A stretch of DNA of 64,000 nucleotides from Chrysomallon squamiferum (Eukaryota; Mollusca; Gastropoda; Neomphalida; Peltospiridae): the NCBI GenBank assembly GCA_012295275.1, contig CM022665.1, positions 4,791,667 to 4,855,666 of the forward strand, given 5' to 3'. Shown one piece after another: positions 15,410-32,545 of the stretch; within the stretch, counting starts at the first letter, position 1, and every line of letters begins with the position of its first letter. The notes beneath the pieces were generated by a model that was not told where the DNA came from, did no database searches, and saw only the letters and a program-made list of their open reading frames with translations. A program made the translations under genes and the position numbers.

Positions 15410-15749
15410 ATTCAGCGCAAAGAACGACGGCTCGTCAGAGACTGGTACTGGTCATAATCAACGGTCATTTGCAAACGAGTATGCGCCCGATTGCTATCAT
15501 CGATCATTTGCATATGGAGAGCTCTATCTGCTGTTACTGGCTACAGAATCGATTCTAGAAGCAACAGAAGAGGAAGCCCCGTTTTAGTGAGTTTGTACTT
15601 GTCGGCGTGAACAGGACTGTACAAAAGTTGGGAAATGCGGAGGATTTTTGTGGAGGAAAATACTACCTACAAATCGGCTTAATGCAGTTCTCGCCTGCTT
15701 ACACTCATCCGAGAAAATCGCCCTGAAAGGATATCGTGAAATTGAAATC
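15410..15749 (+). promoter_or_regulatory. Complex-sequence block with paired octamer-like sites and a splice donor; candidate promoter or first exon
   Basis: About 340 bp of non-repetitive, relatively GC-rich sequence between microsatellites. TCATTTGCA occurs at 15465-15473 and 15504-15512. The second includes a perfect POU octamer, ATTTGCAT, at 15506-15513. The block ends at a GTAAGT donor (15750-15755). The open frame in it starts from TTG, not ATG, and has no known motif. It could be a regulatory element, a noncoding first exon or neither. Confidence 0.22.
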
Positions 15750-15875
15750 GTAAGTTTTAATAATACTAATACTACTACTAATAATAATAATAAAAATAAT
15801 AATAATAATAATTCGATGAAAAACAAAAAGACAAACAAACTGATTATCCAGAACTCTGTACAATTGTACAATAAG

Positions 15876-15877
<2 letters not shown>

Positions 15878-15918
<41 letters not shown>

Positions 15919-15954
15919 GGTTTCCTCAGTTTTTAGGATCCTGCAGTAAAATTT
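15878..15954 (-). mobile_element. Retroposon 3' end with (TAA)n tail, copy 1
   Basis: (ATT)n at 15878-15918 abuts 35 bases ending CCTGCAGTAAAATTT (15919-15954). Nearly the same 35 bases abut another ATT array at 49080-49115. Read on the - strand, each is a shared sequence ending in a TAA tail, as expected of a retroposon 3' terminus. The family is not recognised. Confidence 0.5.
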
Positions 15955-16420
15955 GATCATTAGCAATGAAATTACTGAAAATAGTTGCATCACACTGTCT
16001 CACTGAGAGTTTCCCCAACTTGTTTCATGTGGTTGTTCTAAACTCCAGAATCGAAAAAAAAACCCTGTAACGTCAGTACTATTTAGGCTTTTTTCACAAT
16101 ACAGGTTTTTTTCTCGTTATAGATGGTTCAACATTATAAAACAGTTTTCTCACATTAAAATATTTACAGTAAATGTTTTTAAAATGTGGAACTGGAACTG
16201 CAGGTTCAGACAATTAATCCAATTAATACCGAGTCCACCTGAATGAGTTGCAGTAATGATGTTGGATAACAGATGTGACGTTTTGTGATGGGATGTGCTT
16301 GTTATTTTCGTTTACTGAATCAGTTAATTAAATCCCAGACACTGAAGATGAGGAAAAATAAAATTTCTTGTTTCTTGACGCCTCATATTTATTTTATTTT
16401 ATTTTATTTTTACTTTTTTC

Positions 16421-16424
<4 letters not shown>
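15955..16424. other. Gene-free DNA
   Basis: No supported gene. Confidence 0.5.

Positions 16425-16488
<64 letters not shown>
16425..16488. repeat. (ATT)n microsatellite
   Basis: About 64 bp of pure ATT; Ile-rich and Asn-rich frames are repeat translations. Confidence 0.98.
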
Positions 16489-21527
<5,039 letters not shown>

Positions 21528-21852
21528 TTAACCATTCAAAGGGAGCCACGATGACAGTGCACGATTTGATTTAATTGAAACCGGCGCTATTAAACTCTTT
21601 CGCCGGACGGTGTATTTTACAGAATACAGCTTGCACCAATCGATTGCGTGCAAATGAAGAGGCGTTTTATCGAAGTAGATCTTCGACAATAAAAGACCAG
21701 AAGACATCTTCAGAACACTTACATAACAGAAGAGTTCCTTCCCAGTGACCAATTTGCCATGTTAATTTATCAACGAACGTGGTGGTATACGTTTCCCTGT
21801 CTGAAGTATGTTGCACATAGCAAGTCCCTTGCTGTTTGGAATTGTCTAACAA
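21528..21852 (-). pseudogene. Possible coding remnant with one ankyrin-like TPLHL motif
   Basis: Two overlapping minus-strand frames (74 codons at 21528-21752; 61 codons at 21667-21852) lie in a less AT-rich stretch. The first contains DKTPLHLHAIDW, resembling the start of an ankyrin repeat (TPLHLAA), followed by an SVKYTVRR helix-like segment. No second repeat and no flanking exon are visible. It could be a frameshifted relic, a single exon of a split gene or chance. Confidence 0.18.
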
Positions 21853-23684
21853 AAGGCGACATTGGAAATCCTTTCAGATATCTTGGGTAAAATATAATAA
21901 ATGAATTCGTTGCTTGCTTGATTTGTTCCTTTATACATTCATTAATCTAACCGTCCTTGACTCCTATCAAGTAATGTTTCTTCCATCAAAAGATTAGATT
22001 CATAAATCAACGGCTTTGATATCATCTATCTCATTATTTTTATCACACAAATATTTATGAAACAAATCTGCATTTTCCCTCTCTTCAGTATTTACTAAGA
22101 CTAATGCTGCAAGCTATCTTGCTTGTACCCATCACAATAACTGCTGATCTTCATAAACGGTAACCTCGCAAGCAAAGAATAGAAAATGAACGAAGATTAC
22201 AAATCAATTGATAAAATTCAGAGACGAAGAAAAACAAACAGTCAATACAGTTATATAAATGTATATATTTATATATCCTTCAAATAAGAGAGATGTAAAG
22301 CAGTATTTACCGAAAAGTAAACGTTTTATAGTTGTGATAATGTGATTTATTTTTTCGTTTTATTATTAAATATTACTCAAAAAAACAAAAAAACAAAAAA
22401 AACAAAATCTGTTTAGTAGCAAACATCTTGATTTATACCAAGCCACAAAAGCATGGTAACCCCAGGGACTGTTAAATGTTTTTGTGTGTCTATGCGCGTA
22501 TACGTGTGTTTGTATGCGTGCATGACTACTGTGTGCATAAATGTATTTAAAATAGTGCATCAGGAACTGAAACCATCAGCGACTGGACATTTATCAAATC
22601 GTCACCAGCATCCATAGGCATTTTTTTTTCACCATTTTCCTTTCTTCAAGAATATTACATTAGGGCTAAAAGAAAATAAATAGCTTTATTGAAGGAAAAA
22701 ACATTGTAGACAAAACTGCATTAAAGAGAAATCAAGATGTCTAACAAAATTTGTCTTGTCTACAGTTAACTCATGCTAGTACGCGTAGGTGACAAGATCA
22801 GTTGAAAATTGAAATACATGTTTATAAATCAAATTCCCTTTTACTATTTTTTTATTTTATTTTATTTTATTTTTTTACTTTCTCCGATCAAACAGATAAT
22901 TATTGTTATGTATAATTATTTTAAGCATTGATTTCCGGGAGAATTTGTTTTTTTAAAAATACAAAAATGTATTTTTGCTTAATGTTGACCATTGACAGAA
23001 CAAAATAAATGGTCAAATTAATTTTGTCTACGTTCAAGTCTTTATTTTACTGTTTTAGGTGACCCATTATCGGTCGTTACAAAGTATGACAGTTAAATAA
23101 CACTATTACAAAACATCTGAAATCCGCTATATCACCCCTTCACAACTACAGAAAAATGGCAATGCCCAGATAATTTTAAAATTGTACTGTTTGTTATTAA
23201 TTAAATTTGGACGAAACATTACAACAACAACAACAACAACAATAATAATAGTTATAATAAATAAATACTATTACAACTAATAAAAAAATCTTTTAAAGTA
23301 TGAAGAATATATTCTTTTTCTTAGAAAAGTAATACATCAAGCTTTCCTTAGTTTAGGAATAACCATCAAGTTTCGAGTGAAGTTAATATCATAGAAAGAA
23401 AATAACATTCTCTGAAATGCTACGTTTTAATGGTGGGACAGACTGTACATCTGACTAACCAAGATGGAGGCGAATTCCTTTTGTAGAAACTGATGGGAAA
23501 TTTTGTCGCAGTACTGGCCTTTCTTTAAATTTTTGTAATAAATGAAATATTGATGTTTTTGATTATATGCTATTTTAATGATGATGATGATGATTATTAT
23601 TATTAGAATTATTATTATTATTATTATTTTAAATTAAATATTATAATTATCTTTATTTTCTGTTTATTCTTTCATGAAAAGTAT

Positions 23685-23686
<2 letters not shown>
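21853..23686. other. Gene-free AT-rich DNA
   Basis: No supported gene. CAA/TAA run at 23221-23250, GAT/ATT patch at 23577-23628. Confidence 0.55.

Positions 23687-23737
<51 letters not shown>
23687..23737. repeat. (AAT)n microsatellite
   Basis: About 50 bp of AAT just before the decayed tandem array. Confidence 0.97.
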
Positions 23738-23738
<1 letters not shown>

Positions 23739-24300
23739 GCTTAAACACTAAATTAAATTTTAAAGAAAAAAATGTCTTAGGAATTATTAAGCTGTTTATC
23801 ATGACGATTTTACGTTTATTTATTGACAAATCTATTAATTTAGTAGAATTCTTCGTTTCTTAAATCCTTTCTGATCAATAGAATTTTCTTCTTTTTTATT
23901 TATTTTATTTTATTTCTTTTAATTTCCTTTCAAATAATAAATTATGATGACAATGGCTTTTATATGCTTTTTTTTTTTTTTTTTTTGACTTTATAATAAT
24001 TGGTTATTAATCTATTATTTAATATTTTCTTTCGTCAAATTAAAAAATAATAATTTCAAGACCAACATTTAATGTCTTATAATATCAGCAAGCAGTTTAC
24101 CATGACAAACTGGTTTAAATATTAGAAAATGCCTTGAATTTGAAATATCTCGTATTTTTTTCAGTGAAAAGAATTTTCTTTTTGCTTCAAATAATCATCT
24201 ATTATGGAAATGTTTTTTTCTTGTATGCTTTGAAGACAATAATATGTGTGCGCGCGCGTGTGCGTGTTTGTGTGTGCGTGGAGTTGTGTGTGTGTGTGTG

Positions 24301-24303
<3 letters not shown>

Positions 24304-24385
<82 letters not shown>
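24304..24385. repeat. (GA)n microsatellite inside the tandem array
   Basis: About 82 bp of GA preceded by a GT/GC-rich run at 24244-24301. Confidence 0.98.
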
Positions 24386-24388
<3 letters not shown>

Positions 24389-25141
24389 TAAAAACTCATA
24401 TTTCAGCACTATTTGCTAAAGAAATGGCTAGAAGCATCCTTAAATACCAATTAGCGTGTTTATCATGATGACACTGATTTAAATTCTAGCAAGTGCATCT
24501 ATCTTTCCTTTTTTTTTCTTTTTTTTTTTATAACAGAAATAAACACGTATTTAAAGACGATATTCAGCAGAAATAAACATTATAACCATTTTTAAGTATC
24601 AGTTTGACTTTTGTGTAGCAATTTGATACAGGTTTAAACATTAGCAAGTGTTTTTGTTTTATAACGGAAATCTTTTTCTTGTTTTCTTTATATACGATGA
24701 TAAAACCTTTTCTTAATAATAAAAATGTATTTAACCACTGTGTGCAGCAGAAATGGATAGAAGCATCTTCAAGTATCAATCTGTGTGCCATGATGACTTT
24801 GGTTTAAATGGTAGTCATTTTTTTTAAAATCCATTTTATTAGAAATCCTTCCTTGTTTTCTTTAAAGACAATAATAATTGAAATGGATAAAAATATTTTC
24901 AAGTATCAGTTAGTCTGTTTACCGTGACAAAAGTTTTTTTTTTTTTTTTTAAATACTGGCAAATTCATCTCTCTTTTTAAAATCCTTTATATATATAGAA
25001 AAATCTTTGTTTGTTGTTGTTTTTTTAAAAAGGAAGCGGGACAGGAATATATATATATATATACTGTTGTTGTTTATTTCAAAAACAATAATAATAACTG
25101 GTTGAAATATTGCCAAGTTCATCTTTCTGTACTGCCTAATA

Positions 25142-25155
25142 GTAATAATAATAAT

Positions 25156-25241
<86 letters not shown>
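25142..25241. repeat. (AAT)n microsatellite inside the tandem array
   Basis: About 100 bp of AAT; the Asn-rich and Tyr-rich frames are repeat translations. Confidence 0.98.
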
Positions 25242-25469
25242 GCCAACGTTTTTAACCGCAGTATGCTGCAGAAATAAGCAGAGGGATTTTCAAATATCAG
25301 TGAGATGGTTAACCACGTTGACACTGATTCAAACACTGGCAAATCCATCTGTATTTTTTCCTAAAATCCTTTCTAATGGAAATTGCTTTTTTTTTTTTTT
25401 TTTTTGCTTTAAAGACAATTTCTTCTTTTTAAAAATAAAAACGTATTTAAACACCAAAAAATGGAAAGA

Positions 25470-25471
<2 letters not shown>

Positions 25472-25512
<41 letters not shown>
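25472..25512. repeat. Poly(T) tract
   Basis: About 40 consecutive T, within the last copy of the tandem array. Confidence 0.95.
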
Positions 25513-25907
25513 CCCCTTGTATCAGCAAGAATGTTTACCATGTCTACATTGGTTTAAACACTGTGCAGACTTTGGGAATATCGACACGTTATCGAAATAC
25601 TTGTGTCTGTACTCTGCTCTGCCAACTCACCTCTCTGTCTAGAAACAAACGTGCCGCTGGCTGGAGTGTCTACTTTTGCAAGATTATCAAAGGCGTTGTC
25701 AGATTGCAACCTCCGTGGCAAGGTTAGGTTTCAGCCGCTAGTCAAACCGATCTCAAACCAAAAATGAGTAGAAGAAGATAATTATTTTTACTTAGATTAT
25801 ATCTTATTTCAGATCATTCGAGAGAAAGAAAATGGTACAAATATTGATTCGCAAGTTTATGCAACTTAGGTTTAACCCGTCTGTCATGACCTTTAATGTA
25901 TTCAACA

Positions 25908-26025
<118 letters not shown>

Positions 26026-26195
26026 TATACATAAGGAATTTGTGTATATGGGCTAAGCATATTTGACTGTATCAGCAGAAGTCGATGTGCTTATATTTCT
26101 TTCTAATTCGACTTAGAATTTATTTTCAGTATTTAACATTATGTTGAACGAGCAGATATTCTATACCTGATGTGACTGGAAATATTGCGCGCGCC

Positions 26196-26239
<44 letters not shown>
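26196..26239. repeat. (CG)n/(CA)n microsatellite
   Basis: A short GCGCGC run leads into about 42 bp of CA. Confidence 0.96.
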
Positions 26240-26242
<3 letters not shown>

Positions 26243-28545
26243 TGACATACATCAAAACTACTCATATGTATCAAAACTACTCCATACAGCCAAAGAAAAA
26301 CGCTTAATAAGGATTTATAAGACGCAAATACATTGATTTGGAGTGTCAATATTTTTGATAAAAATGTAATGAAATGTTAAGTTTCCGTTGACATCAATAA
26401 ACGTCTTCAGTGTCTGAAAATGAGATCATGACTCTCCGGTGACTGCGAGACTCAGGCTGTGAATACCATTAGTCAAATTAGGTTTACGTTATTCGTTTCA
26501 TTCTTTGCAGTTATCGCATTTTTAGGTCCCATTAAACGTACCTACTTTTACAAACGTTTATAATTTTCCAGATGCAAGCTGTCGCTAAGGCTTTAATTCT
26601 ACAATGTGTTTTTCCTTCTTTTTCTTTTTTTTTTCTTTTTTTCACACTTTTTATTATTTTTTTTTTTTTTTTCCCCACACCAAAGCTATAGCTTACATGA
26701 CACGATATTCGATTTTTTGTCTAACGTTTTCCTTTGAGGTGGTTTTCTCGATAGATTTTAATATCAAAACAACAGCGACACACTATAATTTTCGTTGTAA
26801 TAATGGATTACTTTCAAATGTGTGTTTAGTTTTGTCAGTAAATGTTTGGTTTTTTTTTACTGTTACCGAAGGAGACGATGTTAGATTTTGTACTTTCTGT
26901 ATTTCTTGTTTATTAATTTGTCATGCAGGAGATAGTTTATACGACAATATGTATCAGCAAATCTGTTACATGATAATATACACATACCCGAAAAAGGTAT
27001 ATAATAAAACATTAAAAAAATCCTCTCGAATCAGTCTTTTAATATTCTAGTATGTGTACATATTGAATTGGACAATTTTCAGTACTTATTATTATTATAT
27101 AAAATAATCTCCAAACAGTGTTTTGATGCTAAAGGTACTAAGACGTTATATTCAAATTAAAAGAAGAAGAATATCTTCTAACATTACTGAAATGAAAAAG
27201 CAAAGTGAGATCAGAACGTTCTTTCAAGATGGATGTATAGTATACCCTAAAGAAAATTAAACTAGCTATTAAACTGACAGTAATGTAATTGTAGATAATT
27301 TTTATGTTGTTTTATATCGTTTCTAGCACAGTTATAGAATGTTTCTCTAAAAGTCTATCTTAGTAAAACATCGTCTGGCCGTCAGAGTAAATCATAAATT
27401 ATTACTCTTCAATATTCAGAAGAAAAAAACAACTGATTTGCAGACAAACTAAAGAACAAACAAAATTAGAGAATAAAATTGATTGCTGGTGCAGAATAAA
27501 TCATTATCATTTTTTTCTTTTTTTCCATCATGTAGCTGACTTACTTAAATATTTGAATTCAAAGCTTATGATGACTCTACCGGCGAGAAAGTAAATATGC
27601 ATCTTCTTCTTTTTTTTCAATTTAGGTGTTTTCACATGTAAACAATAATTAGAAAAAATGCGATAACAGAATATTTAATGTTTACTTAGGTAATTTCCAG
27701 GTACTTGTTTACATGCCAAAGCACGAACAATCATGTGTATGGTTACTTCGGTTGTTTACTGAGTTATCTCTAAGGAAACTGACGTGCTTCTCCTCTCTTA
27801 CATCAACCCTCTTAGATACAGAACTAAACTGTAACAGCAATACCATCTAACGGTGGGGACAAGATACAACATACACACGTTAGATAAAAAAAAAAAAAAA
27901 AAAATAAGAATAGTTTTCAACGAAACCTCAGAAAGGTCGTGTAATTTCAAAAATTATTTCATTTATAGCAATTCCATTAGTTTGGATATTTGTTATCATG
28001 AGGCAACATCTGTTCTTTTGGGTGTTTTTTTTTTTTTCCTTCGTTTTAGAAAAACTGATTGCTAATGCTTCTGTGACTGTGTTTACATGCTTTTGTGAGT
28101 GTGTTATTTCACACAAACCAACCGATTAATAACATTTTAAATATAAAACTAACAACACATTATTTAGTATTGACGGTATGACTCGTTTTATATTAAAAGC
28201 TCGTTTGCACTGATCGTTATAATCCAAGCTTTATCATTCATCTTCTTCAGTGACCTGCTCGGTGTCTTCATCACGTCGCATTCGTGCGACATAATTTATA
28301 GCATGCGTCTGTTTACCATCACGTAAGATTTAATGCTGTTCAGATAAGCATTATGGATTAAAAGTCAATACGAAAATTAAATTAGTTAGACTCATTATTC
28401 TCAATCGCCATTACCAATTTCCTGAGAAGATAACTGCCGCTGCTTACTGTAAGCTGAGGAATTAGTTCGGGATCGGCGACCTGTAGCGCGAAATCTCGTA
28501 AGTGTTGCCCAGCGGTCAAACTGAGAGACGAAAAACTACGTTTTA
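26240..28545. other. Gene-free AT-rich DNA
   Basis: No supported gene. T-rich tracts at 26610-26675. A 148-codon frame at 26604-27050 starts in poly(T) and has no recognisable motif. A tract at 27886-27904. Confidence 0.5.
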
Positions 28546-28763
28546 AATTTCTCCAGTAAATCCGAGATGGAGACGTAACACACGACTGCTGTTGTTTTGA
28601 ATTTCACGAAGAAAGACGAGTTCGAGATACAAATGTAAGACTGTCATCGTTTTGGAACTTTTCGATGCAAGCCGAGATCAAGTGAAGTTGTAGGATTGCT
28701 GTTGTTTTGAATTAATTTCTCGATGACGGGCGAATTCGAGACATGACAAAGCAAAAACTGTTT
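28546..28763 (+). repeat. Minisatellite, four 54-55-bp units
   Basis: Units begin at 28546, 28600, 28655 and 28710. Each starts with an AATTTC-like block, continues through CGAGTTCGAGA-like and GTAAGACTGCTG-like blocks, and the first three end in GTTTTG. Identity between units is moderate. Weaker echoes (GTTTCCTGAAGTAAGTCGG at about 28802; GCCGAATTGAAGACGAAC at about 28892) suggest the array once ran to about 28920. Confidence 0.8.
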
Positions 28764-28920
28764 AAATATTAAAATGTTTTTGTTTTTTTTGGTTTTTATA
28801 AGTTTCCTGAAGTAAGTCGGTTTCTAATCATAACAAGATAAAAATAATAATTGTTTCTCTGAATGCTAGTCTTTTTAATTTTTATAACATAGCCGAATTG
28901 AAGACGAACAAGATAAAAAG

Positions 28921-31483
28921 AACTTAGAGATTTTAAGGAGCCGGAAATCGAAATGAGATTTTATTTTGTTGGCGGAAACATGCTTCGAAATTGGGCAGCA
29001 GTAAGCACCTGGTAAAAAACAAATATAAAATAAAAATAAAAAATCACATAATTACTTAGCCTGGAACTTACAAGCTATCTTTGTATCAGATCCGTCGTTT
29101 TCTGCAGTCGATCTGCTGTTGGAAAAGCAATATATAGCGATAATACGATAAACAGTAAATGGCTGCAGGACCCTCATAAAACGCCGAGAACATGCATCCA
29201 AACACACTGATCACATACTTTACCCTACAAGATAAATACTTTGTGTACACACCACACACAACGAGGCAGCTGCAAGTTAATTGAATGGGAGTTGGCTGTT
29301 GATAGCTTGTGTGATCAAAAATATGATCTGCACCCCATCATTTCAAGGTTAAGATACTACACCAAAAGCTTATGGTAAATACTTTCTTGTGTTTAGTAAC
29401 GGGTTAAAAAAAAGAAAAAGATTCCTGCTACTAACAATAGCTAAAAGAACGGAGCCTGCCGATTTCTTGGAAACTGTTTCAGAATTATTCATTGAATAAT
29501 CATAAATTTTAATTTCACATTCATTTATTCGTTTGTTAGATTTCGTGTGAAATGTCCTTTCACGTTAAAGCGAAAAGAGAAGCCGAAAGTATCTACAAGA
29601 ATCGATCACTCACAAACATGTAGATAAAAAAAAAAAAAAAAAAAAATTATATATTTGTTCGGGTTAAAATCTGTTGGAGTGTTATGTAATAAAATATTTA
29701 AATCTATGCTACATTGCGCTTATTGGACTTTTTTAGTGGTTTTGCTTGTTTGTTTGATTGTTTATGAGAAAACTTCTTGTTGTAAATAACTTCTGAGACA
29801 CCAAAAAAAAAAGCAATGACTTTTTTTTTTTCTTTTTTTATTTATTTATGATCTAGTGATGATACTTCCAGTTTATTTGAGACATTTATGCCCATCGGAA
29901 GGAAGAGAATATTGATTTAATAAAACAGAAGCATGGGTTCTTTGGTCTATTATTATATATCTGATACGTACTTCCTTGTGACATCTATTTTACTCTGTCG
30001 GAAAAGAAACTCCTTGGTCTCACTTCAACCGATTATCAGTAATGGATCATTTATGTCAAATTTGACCACAAACTATTAATTTTGTATTTACGGTTATGTG
30101 TTTTCTTTAAGCAGGAAAACGGTTATCATGTTCTGACGCGAACGGAAAGCGGACCAGAGGATTGTGTTTTAACCGACGAGCGATAAGAATGTGATACGGC
30201 GCAATGGGTTGTGAAAGAAATTCACTTACATGTTTACTGACGTATCATTTCAGCCACTGCTAATACAGTTTCGCATCAATCATTCTGCAAGTCTCTAACG
30301 TGATGCATGCGCACGTTTGGTCGTTCCGAATCGTTTAGTTGCTTGTTCTCGATCTTTGTGTTAGACACGCAAACCAAATACTGTAAATCCGTTGACGATG
30401 GTTTAATAAATAGTTTTAAAAACTTTTTTTATTTTTATTTTCTTTTTCGACATAGATTTCATGATTTTTACCATTAATACAATTTTATTGAACTTTTTGA
30501 CACAACTGATTAAATTATTTATATTTTATACAAATTCGGATTGTTCACACTCCATTAGACAAAAGCCTTACAGTGAAATGCTCTACGTATGTCGACTGTA
30601 CCCAGTGAAGCTCTGACAGATTAATCTGGTTTATAGGGGAGATACATCTTCTCTACAGCTTCTCTTACCAGCGATTTAATCCCTGAAAACAACTCAAGTT
30701 GATGGTCTGAACGCGCAGGATAGATATGCTTGAATCTCTAATGCTATGGTCATAACTATAAAAAGAAGAATAATAATGATAATAAATAAAAAATTCTCTC
30801 CAGTGTATCATCTAATATGCTAAAACTGTCTTAGCGAAAACCTGGTTAGTGAATCTGGTTCCAGAACATATATGCTTGAATATGTCGATGAATTTCTTGA
30901 AATATTCTCAGAAATCTAATAAAACAGATGTTTAAATGGATCCATTAAAGTATTCCGACATACTGTAGAAATTCACCTCAGAATTTACATACATTTTTAA
31001 ATCAACAGCTAAGTAAGTACACATTTAAATAGTAAACCATTTAAAATACATCTGTTGCCAATACGTTTCTGATTATTCTTCAAAAATCTCTTATTAGGTT
31101 CCTTTGCTGCTTATTTATTAATTTTTCTTGTCAATTAGGGAGAAAAACACATATTTTACGATTCTCGAGATTTCCTTTGATGTATAATTATACACCAGAA
31201 ACCTGTCTAGCGTATATGAAAGGAAACGAGACAAATAATAAGTATTTGTTGATCACTTCTCATCTGAAATGATGTTCAGCGATTTCATCTCTTGAGAAAT
31301 GTTCTCTTTTCATCATCTATCAAGAAGAAGCAGGGTAAGGACTTCTAATCAATTATGTCGTTGCCTTTTAACTTTTAAAAATTCCAATTTTGCTTCGTAA
31401 TTTTATTATTACGTTTTACTGTATGGAATCGTACCTAAATGTTCAGTTGTTTAAATGCCTTGTTATATGCGTGGTTAAAAATA
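28921..31483. other. Gene-free DNA
   Basis: No supported gene in about 2.5 kb. A tract at 29627-29645. Much of this is complex sequence without recognisable motifs. Confidence 0.5.
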
Positions 31484-31612
31484 GGTGGTGGTTGTGGTGG
31501 TAGCAGTAGTGGTGGTTGTGGTACTAGAAACAGTAGTTGCTGCTGCAGTAGTATTAATAGCAACTGTATTAGCAGCAGTATCAGTAGTAGTAGTTATTCC
31601 TGTGGGTAGCAA
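31484..31612. repeat. Imperfect trinucleotide (GGT/AGT/GCA) tract
   Basis: Degenerate GGT and AGT trinucleotides, the complementary counterpart in style of the ACT tract at 8142-8360. Confidence 0.8.
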
Positions 31613-32294
31613 ACGAAAAACACATCAGTTTCAACAATGTTGTTAAAGTCAAAAATGAAGTTCAACCTCAAATCAGATATTATTATATTTGCATGAAAAA
31701 GAATCAAAAGGATTTCCTTACAGAAAATAGAGATTTTATGCTTTAATTAGACCTGTTTACAAACTGAGTTATACGATTTCAAACAAATAAGGAAAATAAA
31801 CAACAACAGCCGCTCGGATGTTCAAACTGACTAAAGGGAGAATTCAAAATGTCCTGGTTATATTTAGAATAGCAATATTAAAAATAGCGAGTTGGTACTT
31901 TAAAATTTTTATTTTATCAATAATTTTTATATATCGGTCTGACTCGGTATATAAACCTGCCCGTTTATTTCAATATCTGAGTGTATATTTAAAATAAAAC
32001 TGATACAGCAGCAACAATAAAAACTGAATGGTCATGTTCTGTGGGCTTAACCAACGCATAATCAGCACAAAAATACCAGGCTCTCTTTTCTGAAAATATG
32101 ATTATCTTTTCTTCACTTTATTAAAAGAAAAGGCTTTCTAAATCCGATACATCCCTTAATACATAAATAAGCTGAAGTGGTAAAAAAAAAAAAAAAAAAG
32201 CAAAGAAAAAAAGTGCAACGAATGCTTTAAATAGTTAACAGGTTCTGAAATAACAGAGAGAACTAAAATTCCCTATACGCATTTCAAGAACAAT
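31613..32294. other. Gene-free AT-rich DNA
   Basis: No supported gene; A tract at 32182-32199. Confidence 0.5.
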
Positions 32295-32545
32295 GGCGGT
32301 TGAGGGTTAATCGACACCAAACACTCTCTCTCTCTCTCTCTCTCTCTCTGCTGTTCCTCTGGCAAAAGCCCAGATGAAGTATGCACGCCGTGGCATTTCG
32401 AGTTTCTAAAGAATAAGTGTTGACAGGAGATAGCTGCCCTCCAGCACGTTTCTCCTTTTTGGATTAACTATCAACCAAAGCAATAGCGTGTCCCTGACCG
32501 GGTTTAACCCCAGCAACCAGGCCGCTGAGGGTTCACTAATCACCG
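32295..32545 (-). mobile_element. Possible second tRNA-derived SINE, minus strand
   Basis: On the - strand, GGTGATTAGTGAACCC (32544 down to 32529) followed by TGGGGTTAAACCCGG (32511-32497) resembles a tRNA D-arm/A-box region and a T-arm B box (GGTTCGAACCC with CGA reduced to AA). A related GGTGTCGATTAACCCTC block is at 32318-32302, near a short CT run (32323-32349). Boundaries and family are not clear. Confidence 0.35.

Larger units (their letters stand above)
23780..25575 (+). repeat. Decayed tandem array, eight to nine copies of an unidentified 130-300-bp unit
   Basis: The same ordered set of short blocks recurs. In order: GCAGAAATGGATAGAAGC, TTCAAGTATCAG, GTTTACCATGAC, TGGTTTAAACACTGGCAA, ATCCATCT, AAAATCCTTTCTAATGGAAAT, TTTAAAGACAATAATAA, ACGTATTTAAACAC. 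Copies centre near 23795, 24100, 24460, 24610, 24785, 24915, 25105 (partial), 25310 and 25535. They are interrupted by a GA array, an AAT array and poly(A)/poly(T) tracts, which account for much of the length difference. No open frame persists across units. It looks like an old satellite or tandemly amplified element. Confidence 0.75.

Noticed and set aside
26604-27050. 148-codon frame
   Set aside because: It begins in poly(T) and has no domain-like pattern; AT-rich DNA gives frames of this length by chance.
28546-28763. CRISPR-like array
   Set aside because: The units diverge along their whole length with no invariant repeat and variable spacer; this is a minisatellite in animal DNA.
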